From Candidatus Woesearchaeota archaeon (GTDB taxonomy: Archaea > Nanoarchaeota > Nanoarchaeia > Woesearchaeales > JAGVZT01), in NCBI GenBank assembly GCA_017608295.1, contig JAFCGF010000046.1, forward strand, positions 1 to 25,521: a DNA stretch of 25,521 nt, in the 5' to 3' direction. The notes below the pieces were generated by a model. That model was given only the letters and a program-made list of their open reading frames with translations, had not been told where the DNA came from and ran no database searches. The position numbers were made by a program, and so were the translations under genes. Within the stretch, counting starts at the first letter, position 1, and every line of letters begins with the position of its first letter. Of this stretch, positions 6,504-14,636 are shown in pieces.

Positions 6504-7804
6504 TGAATAAGAAAGCCTTCAAAAAGCGAATGTTCGTAAATAAACCCTATTTCTACTGGAATAGTGATTTGTATGAGAATACGCCTTTAATCGAACAAAC
6601 TTTTCCGGTTGCATGCAACGCAAATGAAACAAAAATTGATAAGAGGAATACATCAACATCACTAGTCCCACTTTATACCTTACTTCCAGTATTATCGAAA
6701 GCAATGTTGCCACCTGTTATTGAACGAAACTTACCTGCAGTAATTGAGAAGAAAGTCGCTTCACTTATAGACAAAGAAGCAAAGAAGGACAAAGTAAAAT
6801 CACAATCAATTAATTTATCAAAAGAAAGGTTTACACTCGGTGAATTACTATCTATTGATATTGAAAACATACCTTTCCTTGTTGAGAAACTTATCCCAGA
6901 GAATACTTTGACCTTTCTAGCTGGTGCAAGTGATGTAGGTAAAAGTCTTTTGTATACACAATTGGTCCTATGTATAGTCATGGGTAAGGATGAATTTGTA
7001 GGATGTAAAATTTCAGCAAAACACAAAAGAGTCCTTATTGTTAGTACAGAAGATGGTGCAGTTGCAATTTCAATAAGGCTAAAAAAACAATTATGCAACG
7101 CAACAATTGATCAGGATAAACTGGAAGATTTGATTCTAATAACAGGCAGTACAAATCCGAAAAATAGAATTGAAGGGGAGCTGAAAAATGGGAAATTCGA
7201 CCTTGTGGTAATTGACGCATTTGCTGACATCTATGGTGATGATATAAATACCTCAAACAGAGTCCGGACATTCTTAGATGGGTTTACACAACTAATAAGT
7301 AAATATGGATGTTCGTTATTAATTGTCCACCATATTGGTAAAGGGAAAGAAAGATTAAGTGAAAATAAAGGGCATTTACTCGGTAGCGTAGGTATTGAAG
7401 GTAAAGCTCGTCAAGTACTAATATTATCTAAAGATAATGTACTTGGGAATATCAGAAGACTTGTGTCTGTGAAAGGAAACTATCTGACTGAAGAGGAAAA
7501 GAAGAATACTTTGGTCATGGAATTTGATCCTACTACATTAACCTACAAAACGATTGATGAGAAATCACCAGTTGATTTGACCGATAAAAACCAGTTTGGG
7601 ATTGTTTCAAGTAGAAGACAAGGGAGGAAAGAAAATGCAGAATTAGAGGAAATGAAGAGCAAGGCCAGACAATTATATAAAGAGGGCTGGACTTTGGAAA
7701 AAATCGGTAAAGAGCTTGGACGAGATAAATCAACTATCAGTAGATGGTTCAGTGACGATAAAGGACCTCAATATGATACATCAAAAGTAGGAGTTGTGAA
7801 TTAA
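6503..7804 (+). CDS. RepA-like AAA ATPase (AAA_25), probable replicative helicase
   Basis: The 433-residue product has a poorly conserved N-terminus of about 110 residues. A RecA-like SF4 ATPase domain follows: Walker A GASDVGKS at about 141-148, the TEDG element near 182, Walker B FDLVVIDAFADIYGDD around D238, and LLIVHHIGKGK near 273-283. A short C-terminal HTH (ARQLYKEGWTLEKIGKELGRDKSTISRWFSD) could contact DNA. Related proteins are the hexameric RepA helicase of IncQ-type plasmids and its relatives on integrative elements, so a role in replicating the element is likely. I use ATG 6503 rather than the GTG at 6500 because ATG overlaps the previous stop. It is the last gene of the HTH operon, and GCAAC boxes follow it. 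Confidence 0.85.
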   Translation: MNKKAFKKRMFVNKPYFYWNSDLYENTPLIEQTFPVACNANETKIDKRNTSTSLVPLYTLLPVLSKAMLPPVIERNLPAVIEKKVASLIDKEAKKDKVKSQSINLSKERFTLGELLSIDIENIPFLVEKLIPENTLTFLAGASDVGKSLLYTQLVLCIVMGKDEFVGCKISAKHKRVLIVSTEDGAVAISIRLKKQLCNATIDQDKLEDLILITGSTNPKNRIEGELKNGKFDLVVIDAFADIYGDDINTSNRVRTFLDGFTQLISKYGCSLLIVHHIGKGKERLSENKGHLLGSVGIEGKARQVLILSKDNVLGNIRRLVSVKGNYLTEEEKKNTLVMEFDPTTLTYKTIDEKSPVDLTDKNQFGIVSSRRQGRKENAELEEMKSKARQLYKEGWTLEKIGKELGRDKSTISRWFSDDKGPQYDTSKVGVVN

Positions 7805-7860
7805 TAGCGGTTCCATTAAATCCCTTCTCATTTGTACCTATCAAAGGTATATTACAAAAC

Positions 7861-8006
7861 GCAACAAATAGTTGCATTTCATAATATAATAATATTATAT
7901 AGGGGTTTGTGCAACATGCAACAAATTACATAATAGGCTGTATGTCAGCCGTTTAGCATATTGCGTGTTGCATTATAGTGTATTTATAGTGCAACATTAG
8001 TGCAAC
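7861..8006. repeat. GCAAC-box cluster with AT-rich palindrome (origin- or att-like region)
   Basis: Seven GCAAC pentamers lie in 146 bases: 7861, 7871 (inverted), 7911, 7918, 7967 (inverted), 7991 and 8002. The last two form GTGCAACATTAGTGCAAC (7989-8006), matching 4454-4471 at 16 of 18 bases. Among them are the AT palindrome ATATAATAATATTATAT (near 7883-7900) and the hairpin GGCTG-TATGT-CAGCC (7936-7950). The layout resembles a plasmid origin with iterons or an attachment-site arm. It follows the RepA-like gene directly. Confidence 0.55.
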
Positions 8007-8047
8007 AATTTAGTGAAGATCTATAAGATCAACTCTTTTCGAGTTCC

Positions 8048-8971
8048 TTATTCTTCAGATCCTTGTTCTTTAAGCTCTTTGCCCTGATTCTTAATCTCAC
8101 GAATAATATCTCTACCAAGTGTCCTTGTATTCTTTTTATTCCCTCTAGAGTTTAGAATATCAACACCCAAATTCTTTTCATCATTTACCAGCCTTAAAAT
8201 TGGTTTGACCATTTCATATTGCTCACTATCTAAGTTGAAGGCACAAATAGTAGTTGAATCATATCTTTCTAAACGGTAAATCCCAATCGAAATCTCAACC
8301 TCAACTGTTTCAATAACCTTTCCTTTTTCAAATGAGCTTCTTGCCCTTTTTATTTCACTCTGCTTTCGCTCCTTTTTTCTAATATAGTCTTTTGCCTCTG
8401 GTAAAGGGATGATTTTATCTGAGTCTAAGAATAATTCATCATTTTCATCAATATAGAGCTCTAATTTCAGACATTCAATATCAATCCCATAATCTCTTAA
8501 CCAAAGTACTGCTGATATAACATCAGGATGGAATTCTTTCGATACAAGTATCATTCTTTGACTATTGTTAAGAAGATCAAGTTCTTCATCAATAAAATCT
8601 TCAATCCGTGACTGAGCCTCAGATTCATCAGAATCTATGTATTTGGCATATTCTAAGATTATTTCATCAATTAGAAAATTAGAACAAAAAGAAGAATACT
8701 TTACAGCTTGCCAGTCAACATCTTTACCGGATTCATCTCTTTTCACCTCAATAATTACAAGTCGGGCTTTTTTATCTAATGCCAAAAGGTCAAGACGACT
8801 CCCGGTAGGAAGAGACAGTTCCTTATTTATTATCAAGAAGTCCTCCCCTAATAGCTCTGGTGTTTTTTCTATCCATTCTTGAATGTCATAACGCTCCTTT
8901 AGGTCCATAGAACTGAAGTCCGTTGGTGAAAGCTTTGTAAGAGACTTATCTTCAATATTGACTTTATACAT
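8048..8971 (-). CDS. PD-(D/E)XK nuclease-like protein (DUF91/NucS-like)
   Basis: The 307-residue product has the N-terminal layout of DUF91/NucS-like nucleases: EWIEKTPELLGEDFLII near 32-48, then SRLDLLALDKKARLVIIEVKRDESG. Asp61, Glu75 and Lys77 form the expected D-(x)n-ExK active site. Further helices (DWQAVKYSSFCSNFLIDEI) and IECLKLELY follow, as in stand-alone proteins of this group. Residues after 200 are basic and of unknown fold. NucS of archaea and actinobacteria cuts mismatched or branched DNA; Bacteroidota versions are uncharacterised and may act in repair or defence. The ATG at 8971 is preferred over the one at 8995 because the latter lies inside the -7 box. Confidence 0.82.
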   Translation of the reverse strand: MYKVNIEDKSLTKLSPTDFSSMDLKERYDIQEWIEKTPELLGEDFLIINKELSLPTGSRLDLLALDKKARLVIIEVKRDESGKDVDWQAVKYSSFCSNFLIDEIILEYAKYIDSDESEAQSRIEDFIDEELDLLNNSQRMILVSKEFHPDVISAVLWLRDYGIDIECLKLELYIDENDELFLDSDKIIPLPEAKDYIRKKERKQSEIKRARSSFEKGKVIETVEVEISIGIYRLERYDSTTICAFNLDSEQYEMVKPILRLVNDEKNLGVDILNSRGNKKNTRTLGRDIIREIKNQGKELKEQGSEE

Positions 8972-8993
8972 AGTGAACTGATTTAGGTATAAC

Positions 8994-9024
8994 AAATTTA
9001 CATGATATAGAGATCAATGGCAAG
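8994..9024 (-). promoter_or_regulatory. Promoter for the DUF91-like gene
   Basis: On the reverse strand: TTG (9024-9022), 20 bases, then an exact TAnnTTTG box, TAAATTTG (9001-8994). Transcription would start near 8988. The next gene-free 170 bases (9025-9198) show nothing else clear. Confidence 0.65.
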
Positions 9025-9198
9025 TTCACTTTTTTTCATCACTGCTACAAAAAGATTCTTACTATCTATCTCAGAATTTTTTTCACAATTTTTTTAGCCC
9101 ATGTAAAAATGTGTCTGAACCACCCTAATCAAACTCCCCCCATTCCAAGATGGATGAAAGTCCCGGTACGTTTATTTATTAACTAAAATTTCAAAACT

Positions 9199-9525
9199 AT
9201 GGTAACAATTATCGGACATGAAAAACGTAAAAACTCTGATGATGAATCATTCAACGTATTGATTCTCCAAGGAGATGTGGAACCTGTTATTTCTGGTACT
9301 TCAGGTAAGCCCTATTTGACAGCACGTAAGACCTCCGTGCCTTGTACTTTCGATGAGAAGGTTGCAAAGAAAATGGTAGGTCAAACTCTCCCAGGTAAGA
9401 TTGAGAGACTGTCATGTGAAGAGTATGATTATCAGATTCCTGGTAGTAAGGAGAAGATCATCCTCTCCCATACCTATCAGTACTCAGCTGATCCTACAAA
9501 CATTGAGGAAGTTGTGATGGGTTGA
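9199..9525 (+). CDS. Small conserved protein of Bacteroidota mobile elements
   Basis: The 108-residue product is beta-rich (MVTIIGHEKRKNSDDESFNVLILQGD, KPYLTARKTSVPCTFDEKVAKKMVGQTLPGKIERLSCEEYDYQIP, IILSHTYQY) with no signal peptide. I recall similar short proteins beside DUF6876 and other small genes on integrative elements and prophages of this phylum, but no function has been assigned as far as I know. An OB-fold, single-strand DNA-binding-like role is possible and is only inference. A clean hairpin terminator follows 23 bases after its stop. Confidence 0.7.
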   Translation: MVTIIGHEKRKNSDDESFNVLILQGDVEPVISGTSGKPYLTARKTSVPCTFDEKVAKKMVGQTLPGKIERLSCEEYDYQIPGSKEKIILSHTYQYSADPTNIEEVVMG

Positions 9526-9548
9526 GTCATTTGTATCTTCTACAAGTA

Positions 9549-9579
9549 GGGTATGGCATTCGTGCTATACCCTTTTTTT
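9549..9579 (+). terminator. Intrinsic terminator
   Basis: GGGTATGGCA-TTCG-TGCTATACCC forms an eight- to ten-pair stem with a TTCG tetraloop (9549-9572), followed by seven T (9573-9579). Confidence 0.85.
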
Positions 9580-9600
9580 ATTCACTTAAATCAAAGCTAT

Positions 9601-9966
9601 ATGGAAACAACAGAGATAAAGCAAGCCTTAGATAATTTCAAGGGCACATCACAATACTACCTGCACTACTTCCCTGGTGAGTTGAAGCTACTCCTCACAG
9701 ATGGTTGTGACTACATCAGGGAGAAATGTGAAGCTAACTGGTTATTCGATTCAATCCTCTCCTATCAACTCAAATCTCAGATCAGGGAAGAACCATTTCA
9801 GGTATGGAAGTTACAGAAACAACCAGATGAAACCTGGCATCTACTCTGTGAGGATGGTAACAAGAAGGTTATAGCTGTACAATCCATTGAATACTCAGAT
9901 TTTCCTCTTGAAGAGATTGTCATTTGGTTAGTCGATGGTGTAGCAATGCTACCCTCAGAATACTGA
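9601..9966 (+). CDS. DUF6876 family protein
   Basis: The 121-residue product matches the DUF6876 pattern: LDNFKGTSQYYLHYFPGELKLLLTDGCDYIREKCEANWLFDSILSYQ followed by EPFQVWKLQKQPDETWHLLCEDGNKKVIAVQSIEYSDFPLEEIVIWLVDGVAMLPSEY. The family is widespread on prophages and integrative elements and has no known activity. A frame continues upstream to 9553, but those codons lie over the terminator of the previous gene; METTEIK at 9601 is the natural start. Confidence 0.8.
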   Translation: METTEIKQALDNFKGTSQYYLHYFPGELKLLLTDGCDYIREKCEANWLFDSILSYQLKSQIREEPFQVWKLQKQPDETWHLLCEDGNKKVIAVQSIEYSDFPLEEIVIWLVDGVAMLPSEY

Positions 9967-9971
9967 AGAGA

Positions 9972-10147
9972 ATGAATTACAAAGCTAACAAGAAGTACAT
10001 CGATGAGATCTTCAAGTACTGTGATATGTACAGCATCCTTGTGATAAGGCTGTAGATATGGTTAAAATGAGTATGGAATTGGTTGAGGTATACATTATTG
10101 AAACAAAAGGATATTACTGGTTTAATTTCATCTTTCATTCCAGGTGA
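9972..10147 (+). pseudogene. Small gene broken by a frameshift
   Basis: An ATG at 9972 gives MNYKANKKYIDEIFKYCDMY then SIL, and the frame then hits a stop at 10051-10053. From about 10043 the next frame continues as a plausible helical protein (DKAVDMVKMSMELVEVYIIETKGYYWFNFIFHSR) up to TGA 10145-10147. The join suggests one lost or gained base near 10041. I do not recognise the family. It follows the DUF6876 gene by six bases, so it was probably cotranscribed. The rest of the gap to 10404 holds only a terminator. Confidence 0.45.
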
Positions 10148-10291
10148 TTCATTGGAACTATATCTGAAAGTGAAGCTAGTAGTTGAGTTATGCTGTATTT
10201 TTTGGCTACTTTTTTGAGACGGTTACTCATTAATCAAACCACTGAAAAAATGTAGTAATTGGGTTGTAACATGTTGTGATTCGAAGGAAGG

Positions 10292-10316
10292 GGTATTCTA
10301 AGGAATACCTCTTTTT
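10292..10316 (+). terminator. Intrinsic terminator
   Basis: GGTATTC (10292-10298) pairs with GAATACC (10303-10309) around a four-base loop, followed by TCTTTTT. Confidence 0.75.
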
Positions 10317-10404
10317 ACCTCTTTTTCATTTATCAGTATGAGTTTAAGGACAGCAACAATGTGATGATCCCCTTTTCATTTTTAAACCATAAAACTATTT
10401 TACG

Positions 10405-10659
10405 ATGAAAGAAAAACAATTAAGACCAATTAGCTTAATTGCTAAAGAAATTAAATGGAATTGGCAAAATATTTATTTTGGCGCAGTTCCCTATCTTGAT
10501 GCAATGATGTCATTAGATTCTATTGACGAAATGTATGGTATGGACTCAGCCAAAAGTGTTGTACTGTATTTCTTGGCAAACGCAAGAACTTGGAGAGGTG
10601 ACATTGCCAGAAGGATCAAGAAAGAACTGAATGAACTTGTTAAAAGAGAGTGTCTGTAA
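10405..10659 (+). CDS. Small conserved protein of mobile elements, 84 residues
   Basis: The product begins with a basic helix and continues ISLIAKEIKWNWQNIYFGAVPYLDAMMSLDSIDEMYGMDSAKSVVLYFLANARTWRGDIARRIKKELNELVKR. I recognise this pattern (AREI..W..VYFGAVPYLDAM, VLYFLSNA..WRG..AR..K.EL) from small proteins on Bacteroidota and other integrative elements; their function is unknown. No signal peptide or membrane segment is present. A perfect hairpin terminator overlaps the last codons. Confidence 0.75.
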   Translation: MKEKQLRPISLIAKEIKWNWQNIYFGAVPYLDAMMSLDSIDEMYGMDSAKSVVLYFLANARTWRGDIARRIKKELNELVKRECL

Positions 10660-10674
10660 TGGATGCTCTCTTTT
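10642..10674 (+). terminator. Terminator overlapping the end of the 84-residue gene
   Basis: AAAAGAGAG (10642-10650) pairs perfectly with CTCTCTTTT (10666-10674). It is A-rich on the left and T-rich on the right, so it may work on both strands. The stop codon lies in the loop. Confidence 0.75.
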
Positions 10675-10816
10675 ATGTGACATTCCAGGATAGAATGCGA
10701 CACACATTTTACTCCCAATAAATGTATCCCAATTTTGATTAAAAAAGACTTCATTCCCTAATACATACCATATGCCTTTAATACAGGGATAAGTTGTTCG
10801 TGTGTGTTAAGGATTT

Positions 10817-11047
10817 GTGAATTATTATTTCTGGATTGGCATTGGTACAATTTTAATTGAGTGTTTGATTCCAATATTCTTAAAATGGACCTGTCCATTA
10901 ACTTTTCTTGCCAGACGATATTCAAATTCTCAAAAGGAAAAATTCGATATCTACTTGCCTAATTGGTTAGCTAAGTATAACAAACTGATTTATTCAACAT
11001 TATTCATAATTTTGGTAGTAACATACCTGATTAATGCATTGAATTAA
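10817..11047 (+). CDS. Small membrane protein, probably truncated (DUF2784-like)
   Basis: The 76-residue frame has a hydrophobic N-terminal segment (YYFWIGIGTILIECLIPIFLKWTCPLTFLARRY) and a second one at the C-terminus (LIYSTLFIILVVTYLINAL). The ECLIP..KWTCPLT motif and the layout resemble the C-terminal half of DUF2784-like membrane proteins. The only early start is GTG at 10817, with a stop codon just upstream at 10808, so the usual N-terminal membrane segments are missing. It may be a relic or a genuinely short relative. Confidence 0.5.
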   Translation: MNYYFWIGIGTILIECLIPIFLKWTCPLTFLARRYSNSQKEKFDIYLPNWLAKYNKLIYSTLFIILVVTYLINALN

Positions 11048-11100
11048 TGAAGAGATTGAATACGCTGAAGATCATTAAACAATCAAGACCCGGTAATTCG

Positions 11101-11108
11101 TATCTTTG
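11101..11108 (+). promoter_or_regulatory. -7 promoter box for the C39-like gene
   Basis: TATCTTTG matches TAnnTTTG exactly, 31 bases before the ATG at 11140. No clear TTG is found at the right distance upstream, so this is weaker than the other promoters. Confidence 0.4.
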
Positions 11109-11139
11109 TAATAAACACATGAGATGAGGGCAGATAAAA

Positions 11140-12210
11140 ATGAAGATAAGATTTAAATATTTACTACTTGCATTTGTAATACTGGTGTCCTGTCAGAAAG
11201 ATGAGCTTAATAATGAAAAAGATGAGCTTAATAATGAAGCTGAATTCCTTTCTTACAAATTTACCGGGCAGGAAGAAGCAGAAATATACCTGAATCCAAT
11301 TGAAAAGTCAATTTTCATAAGTTTTCCTGAGACTATTACTTCAGCCGGGAACCTGGTTGCAGAGTATATTGCTTCTGAAGGAGCACTGGTAAAAATGAAT
11401 AATGAAATTCAGGAAAGCGGGAAAACAAGCAACAATTTTGAGCAACCATTCAGCTATATTGTAAGTTCAGAAGACAGGACGCTTGAAAACGAGTGGCTTG
11501 TTAGTTCCTCAAACAATGACTTTACCACCTCTTGGGGACTCGGAGGCTTCCAGGTCCAGAATCGTTCAAACAACAAGGATTATCCATGGTATATCGACCA
11601 GGCCCATACCGGGGTGCATTCCAGTAATAATTGCGGGCCATCATCAACAACTATGGCAGCCAAATGGTCTTATGAAACATTCAGCAAGACCTCCGAGGAC
11701 GCAAGGGCTGCTTACAGGCCAGAAGGAGGTTGGTGGTACACAAGCGATATCCACAACTACCTCAATGACAATAATATCCCTCACAGCTTTGTTTCCCTTG
11801 GCAATTATTCATCATCCACATGGGATATAATCACCTCACATCTGGATGCAGGCAATATTTGTATTTTATGCCTTGACATGTATTATATACGTGCAGCAAT
11901 AAAGATAGAATGGAAAGTGGACAAGTTTTATAACACAAATAACACTGGCTGGGGACATTTTATAATTGCAAAAGGATACAAAGTAGTTGATGGAAAAAGT
12001 TATTTTGAAATATATGACTCAAACTCCTGGGATAAAACATATAACGATGGAAGCCTGAAAGGCAAGAACAGGTATTACAGGAGCGAGGATATTTATAATG
12101 CAACTTCTATATGGTGGAATAATGCTATTGTGGTCAGTCCCAAAGGACACAAATCCTATATAAAAGGATCTCTTGACGTTTCAGAAATAGAACATAAATG
12201 GGGGCGCTAA
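11140..12210 (+). CDS. Lipoprotein with C39-like (papain-fold) peptidase domain
   Basis: The 356-residue product has a lipoprotein signal (LLLAFVILVSC, lipid Cys18). A 21-base tandem duplication encodes KDELNNE twice (residues 20-33). An immunoglobulin-like DUF5018-type domain spans about 36-122 (IEKSIFISFPETITSAGNLVAEYIASEGALV, FSYIVSSEDRTLENEW). The C-terminal domain carries NNCGPSSTTMAAKW with nucleophile Cys165, GWGHFIIAKGY with His273, and FEIYDSNS with Asp293, the Cys-His-Asp triad of C39-like peptidases. It is probably anchored in the outer or inner membrane facing the periplasm or outside; the substrate is unknown, and no ABC transporter is nearby. The -7 box at 11101 suggests transcription on its own. 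Confidence 0.85.
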   Translation: MKIRFKYLLLAFVILVSCQKDELNNEKDELNNEAEFLSYKFTGQEEAEIYLNPIEKSIFISFPETITSAGNLVAEYIASEGALVKMNNEIQESGKTSNNFEQPFSYIVSSEDRTLENEWLVSSSNNDFTTSWGLGGFQVQNRSNNKDYPWYIDQAHTGVHSSNNCGPSSTTMAAKWSYETFSKTSEDARAAYRPEGGWWYTSDIHNYLNDNNIPHSFVSLGNYSSSTWDIITSHLDAGNICILCLDMYYIRAAIKIEWKVDKFYNTNNTGWGHFIIAKGYKVVDGKSYFEIYDSNSWDKTYNDGSLKGKNRYYRSEDIYNATSIWWNNAIVVSPKGHKSYIKGSLDVSEIEHKWGR

Positions 12211-12532
12211 AATCTTATATCTTCTGACATTCAAACAGTAAACTCCCATTGAACCAATTTTGGTGATTCCCTTCTTAAGATAGTCTTTCAGTATAATTGG
12301 AGTGCTTTTCAGTTTTCTTAACTTGCTGATATTAAGGACAAACCCTAATCAATGCGAAAAAGATATCATTGCTATTTGCGCTCTTAGCTCAACCTGACAC
12401 GTAGTTGTCACTTTGATATTGGGTAGGATTAGTAAGGGATTGGTTTAGAGTTGGTTATCAGGGATGGGGTTCATTTCTATCCAGAATGGGACTCACTTAA
12501 AAGGTCATAAAATTCCCAGCCTTTATATAAAT
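12211..12532. other. Intergenic stretch without recognisable gene
   Basis: I see no convincing ORF, RNA or clear terminator between the C39-like gene and the promoter of the TPR gene. It holds a small inverted repeat (GACAcgtaGTTGTC, near 12398-12411), and the DNA is otherwise unremarkable. Confidence 0.4.
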
Positions 12533-12582
12533 TTGAATTTGACAATCAGTTGATCTATATTTAACTATCCAAACTAAACCTA
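12533..12582 (+). promoter_or_regulatory. Promoter and conserved leader of the first TPR gene
   Basis: TTG (12533-12535), 20 bases, TATATTTA (12556-12563), then TATCCAAACTAAACCTA (12566-12582) directly before the ATG. The same 17-base leader, identical, occurs at 21276-21292 before the second TPR gene, also just after its -7 box. Confidence 0.6.
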
Positions 12583-14496
12583 ATGCCTGAACAATCTGAC
12601 AATCCATTTAGTTTTTGGAACGAACTGAAACGAAGGAAGGTATTCCGGGTTATTGTTATGTATGCCGGGGCAACTTACATCATTATTGAACTGGTTAATA
12701 ATGTTACTGAACCATTGCATCTGCCGGAATGGACTGCAACACTTGTGATTTTATTATTGATCATTGGATTTCCAATCGTCGCTATTCTATCCTGGATATT
12801 TGATATTACTCCGGAAGGGGTAAAGAGAACTGAGCCTGTTAAAGTTGCTAATGGAGCAACCTCTAAAACTGGGAAACGAGGGTTGAAGGTAAGTGATGGG
12901 ATAATCGCTGTGCTGATTGTCGTTGTTTGTATCCTTCTTTATCCAAAGATATTCATGAGAGATAAATTTAAAGATATTAGAGATGAGGATGGAAAGATTT
13001 CAGTTGCTGTAATGCCATTTACGAACATGACTGGTGATTCAATTTACAACAGGTGGCAGAACAGTTTTCAGAATCTTATGATTGGAAATCTATCAAATAC
13101 AGATGAACTGTCAGTACGTCCATTTGAGGTAATGATGGATATTTTAGGGAGTACAAGAAATGCAAATTATGCTTCAATTACTCCAACAATTGCAAGTGAG
13201 CTTGCCCTAAAACTCGAATCAAGTACCTTAATTAATGGGAGTTTGTCTAAGGCTGGACAAAATATTCGTATAAGTGTACACTTGGTCAAGGCTGAAACTC
13301 AAGAAATTTATAAATCCTTTGCTTTAGAATGCATGGCGGAAGATGAGTTTCATATTATAGCAGATTCGTTGTCTGGTCGATTAATAGACTTTCTGAAAAT
13401 TGAAATTTTAAAACAAGGAAGTATTCAAGAAATTAATCAATTCATTAATACAAATTCACCTGAGGCATATAGTTACTATGTACAGTCTATGAAAATGATG
13501 GCTGGTTTTGACATTAATTCTTCCTTGGAGTACGCTTTAAAAGCTGTAGAAATAGATTCAAGTTTTATAAATGGGTACATTGGTCTTTCTGTTCTGTACA
13601 ATATGGTGGGGGATCTTGAAAAAGCGAAGGATGCTTTTCAAAAAGCTGATCAAAACCGGGATAAGATTTCCTTCAGGGACCAATTGTACCTAGATCATTG
13701 GAAATATGGCTATCTTGATAAAGATCCACAAAAAGGGCTTCTATACCTTTATCAACTAGCCGAAATGGAACCCCAAAATCGATTTTTTCTAAATAATATT
13801 GGCGATTTAAATAGATTACTACAAAATTATGATAAGGAGATTGAGGCATATGAAAAGTTCATTGAAATAGACAAAAAATGGGGTACAATAGAGAAATGGT
13901 TCTGGCCCTACATTGAACTGGCAGATGCTTACCATATTAAAGGAAATCATAAAAGAGAGAATGAATTGTATAAAATGGTATTGTCAATGTCTCCTGATAA
14001 TCCAAGGATTATTTACAGACAAGCAAGATGTGCATTATCTCTAGGAGATACAATAAATGCAAATAAACACATCGACAATTATATAACTATAAGAAGAGAA
14101 CAAAGCAGGTGGTCAGAAGCAAGAATAAAACGTGCATTAGGAGATTTATACGATGAAGCCGACATTTTAGATAATTCAGAACGATATTATCGTGAAGCTA
14201 TTGATTTGGATCCTCAAAATCCAACAGCATTGAATAATTTTGCCTGGTGTTTAATAGATAATGATATTAATATTGAAGAGGGATTAAGGCTTGTTAATAA
14301 GGCACTTAATTTCAGACCAGAAAATAATAATTTCTTGCACACCAAGGGTGTTGGATTATATAAGAAAGGTATGTATAAAGAAGCTCTTACAATACTTGAG
14401 AAGTCATGGGACAATTCGCGATATTATGATAATGATCATGCCCACTTGATCCAGGAGATAAAACAAATTCTTGCCAAACAGAATAGTAACGAGTAA
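12583..14496 (+). CDS. Membrane-anchored TPR protein with FlgO/TolB-N-like domain (637 residues)
   Basis: Residues 10-80 carry a membrane module known from adenylate-cyclase- and kinase-linked TPR proteins: FWNELKRRKVFRVIVMYAGATYIIIEL, then LPEWTATLVILLLIIGFPIVAILSWIFDITPEGVKRTEP. Likely membrane segments are about 22-39, 51-72 and 105-122. Residues 138-275 (ISVAVMPFTNMTGDSIYNRWQNSFQNLMIGNLSNT ... LINGSLSKAGQNIRISVHLVKAET) match the FlgO/TolB-N-like fold that precedes TPRs in such proteins. From about 290 to the end are TPR repeats (e.g. AYSYYVQSMKMM, YYREAIDLDPQNPTALNNFAWCL, LHTKGVGLYKKGMYKEALTILEKS). There is no cyclase, kinase or DNA-binding domain, so it is probably a scaffold or sensor. 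It shares architecture and leader with the gene at 21314. Confidence 0.85.
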   Translation: MPEQSDNPFSFWNELKRRKVFRVIVMYAGATYIIIELVNNVTEPLHLPEWTATLVILLLIIGFPIVAILSWIFDITPEGVKRTEPVKVANGATSKTGKRGLKVSDGIIAVLIVVVCILLYPKIFMRDKFKDIRDEDGKISVAVMPFTNMTGDSIYNRWQNSFQNLMIGNLSNTDELSVRPFEVMMDILGSTRNANYASITPTIASELALKLESSTLINGSLSKAGQNIRISVHLVKAETQEIYKSFALECMAEDEFHIIADSLSGRLIDFLKIEILKQGSIQEINQFINTNSPEAYSYYVQSMKMMAGFDINSSLEYALKAVEIDSSFINGYIGLSVLYNMVGDLEKAKDAFQKADQNRDKISFRDQLYLDHWKYGYLDKDPQKGLLYLYQLAEMEPQNRFFLNNIGDLNRLLQNYDKEIEAYEKFIEIDKKWGTIEKWFWPYIELADAYHIKGNHKRENELYKMVLSMSPDNPRIIYRQARCALSLGDTINANKHIDNYITIRREQSRWSEARIKRALGDLYDEADILDNSERYYREAIDLDPQNPTALNNFAWCLIDNDINIEEGLRLVNKALNFRPENNNFLHTKGVGLYKKGMYKEALTILEKSWDNSRYYDNDHAHLIQEIKQILAKQNSNE

Positions 14497-14636
14497 CAAG
14501 TACCAAGTTTGTCCCCAACCCAAATCCCAAACCCAACCAACTCCCTCATTCAATTCACCATCGATCCAGGATGTGACATCTTTCCCGCAAATGGGACATG
14601 ATATGTATGACTAGGTTGTAGTAATACTTAATTAAT

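Noticed and set aside
6673..7098. Reverse ORF of 141 residues inside the RepA-like gene
   Set aside because: Shadow of the ATPase coding sequence; the forward frame has Walker A and B motifs.
8985..8997. TTAGGTATAAC as an attC R'' box (reverse complement of GTTATACCTAA at 24020)
   Set aside because: It lies next to the promoter of the DUF91-like gene and upstream rather than downstream of its would-be cassette start, so it is probably chance.
4405..11000. attR copy of the tRNA-Pro 3' end marking the right end of an integrative element
   Set aside because: I looked for a second copy of the T-arm/acceptor sequence downstream and found none, so integration into the tRNA is not shown.
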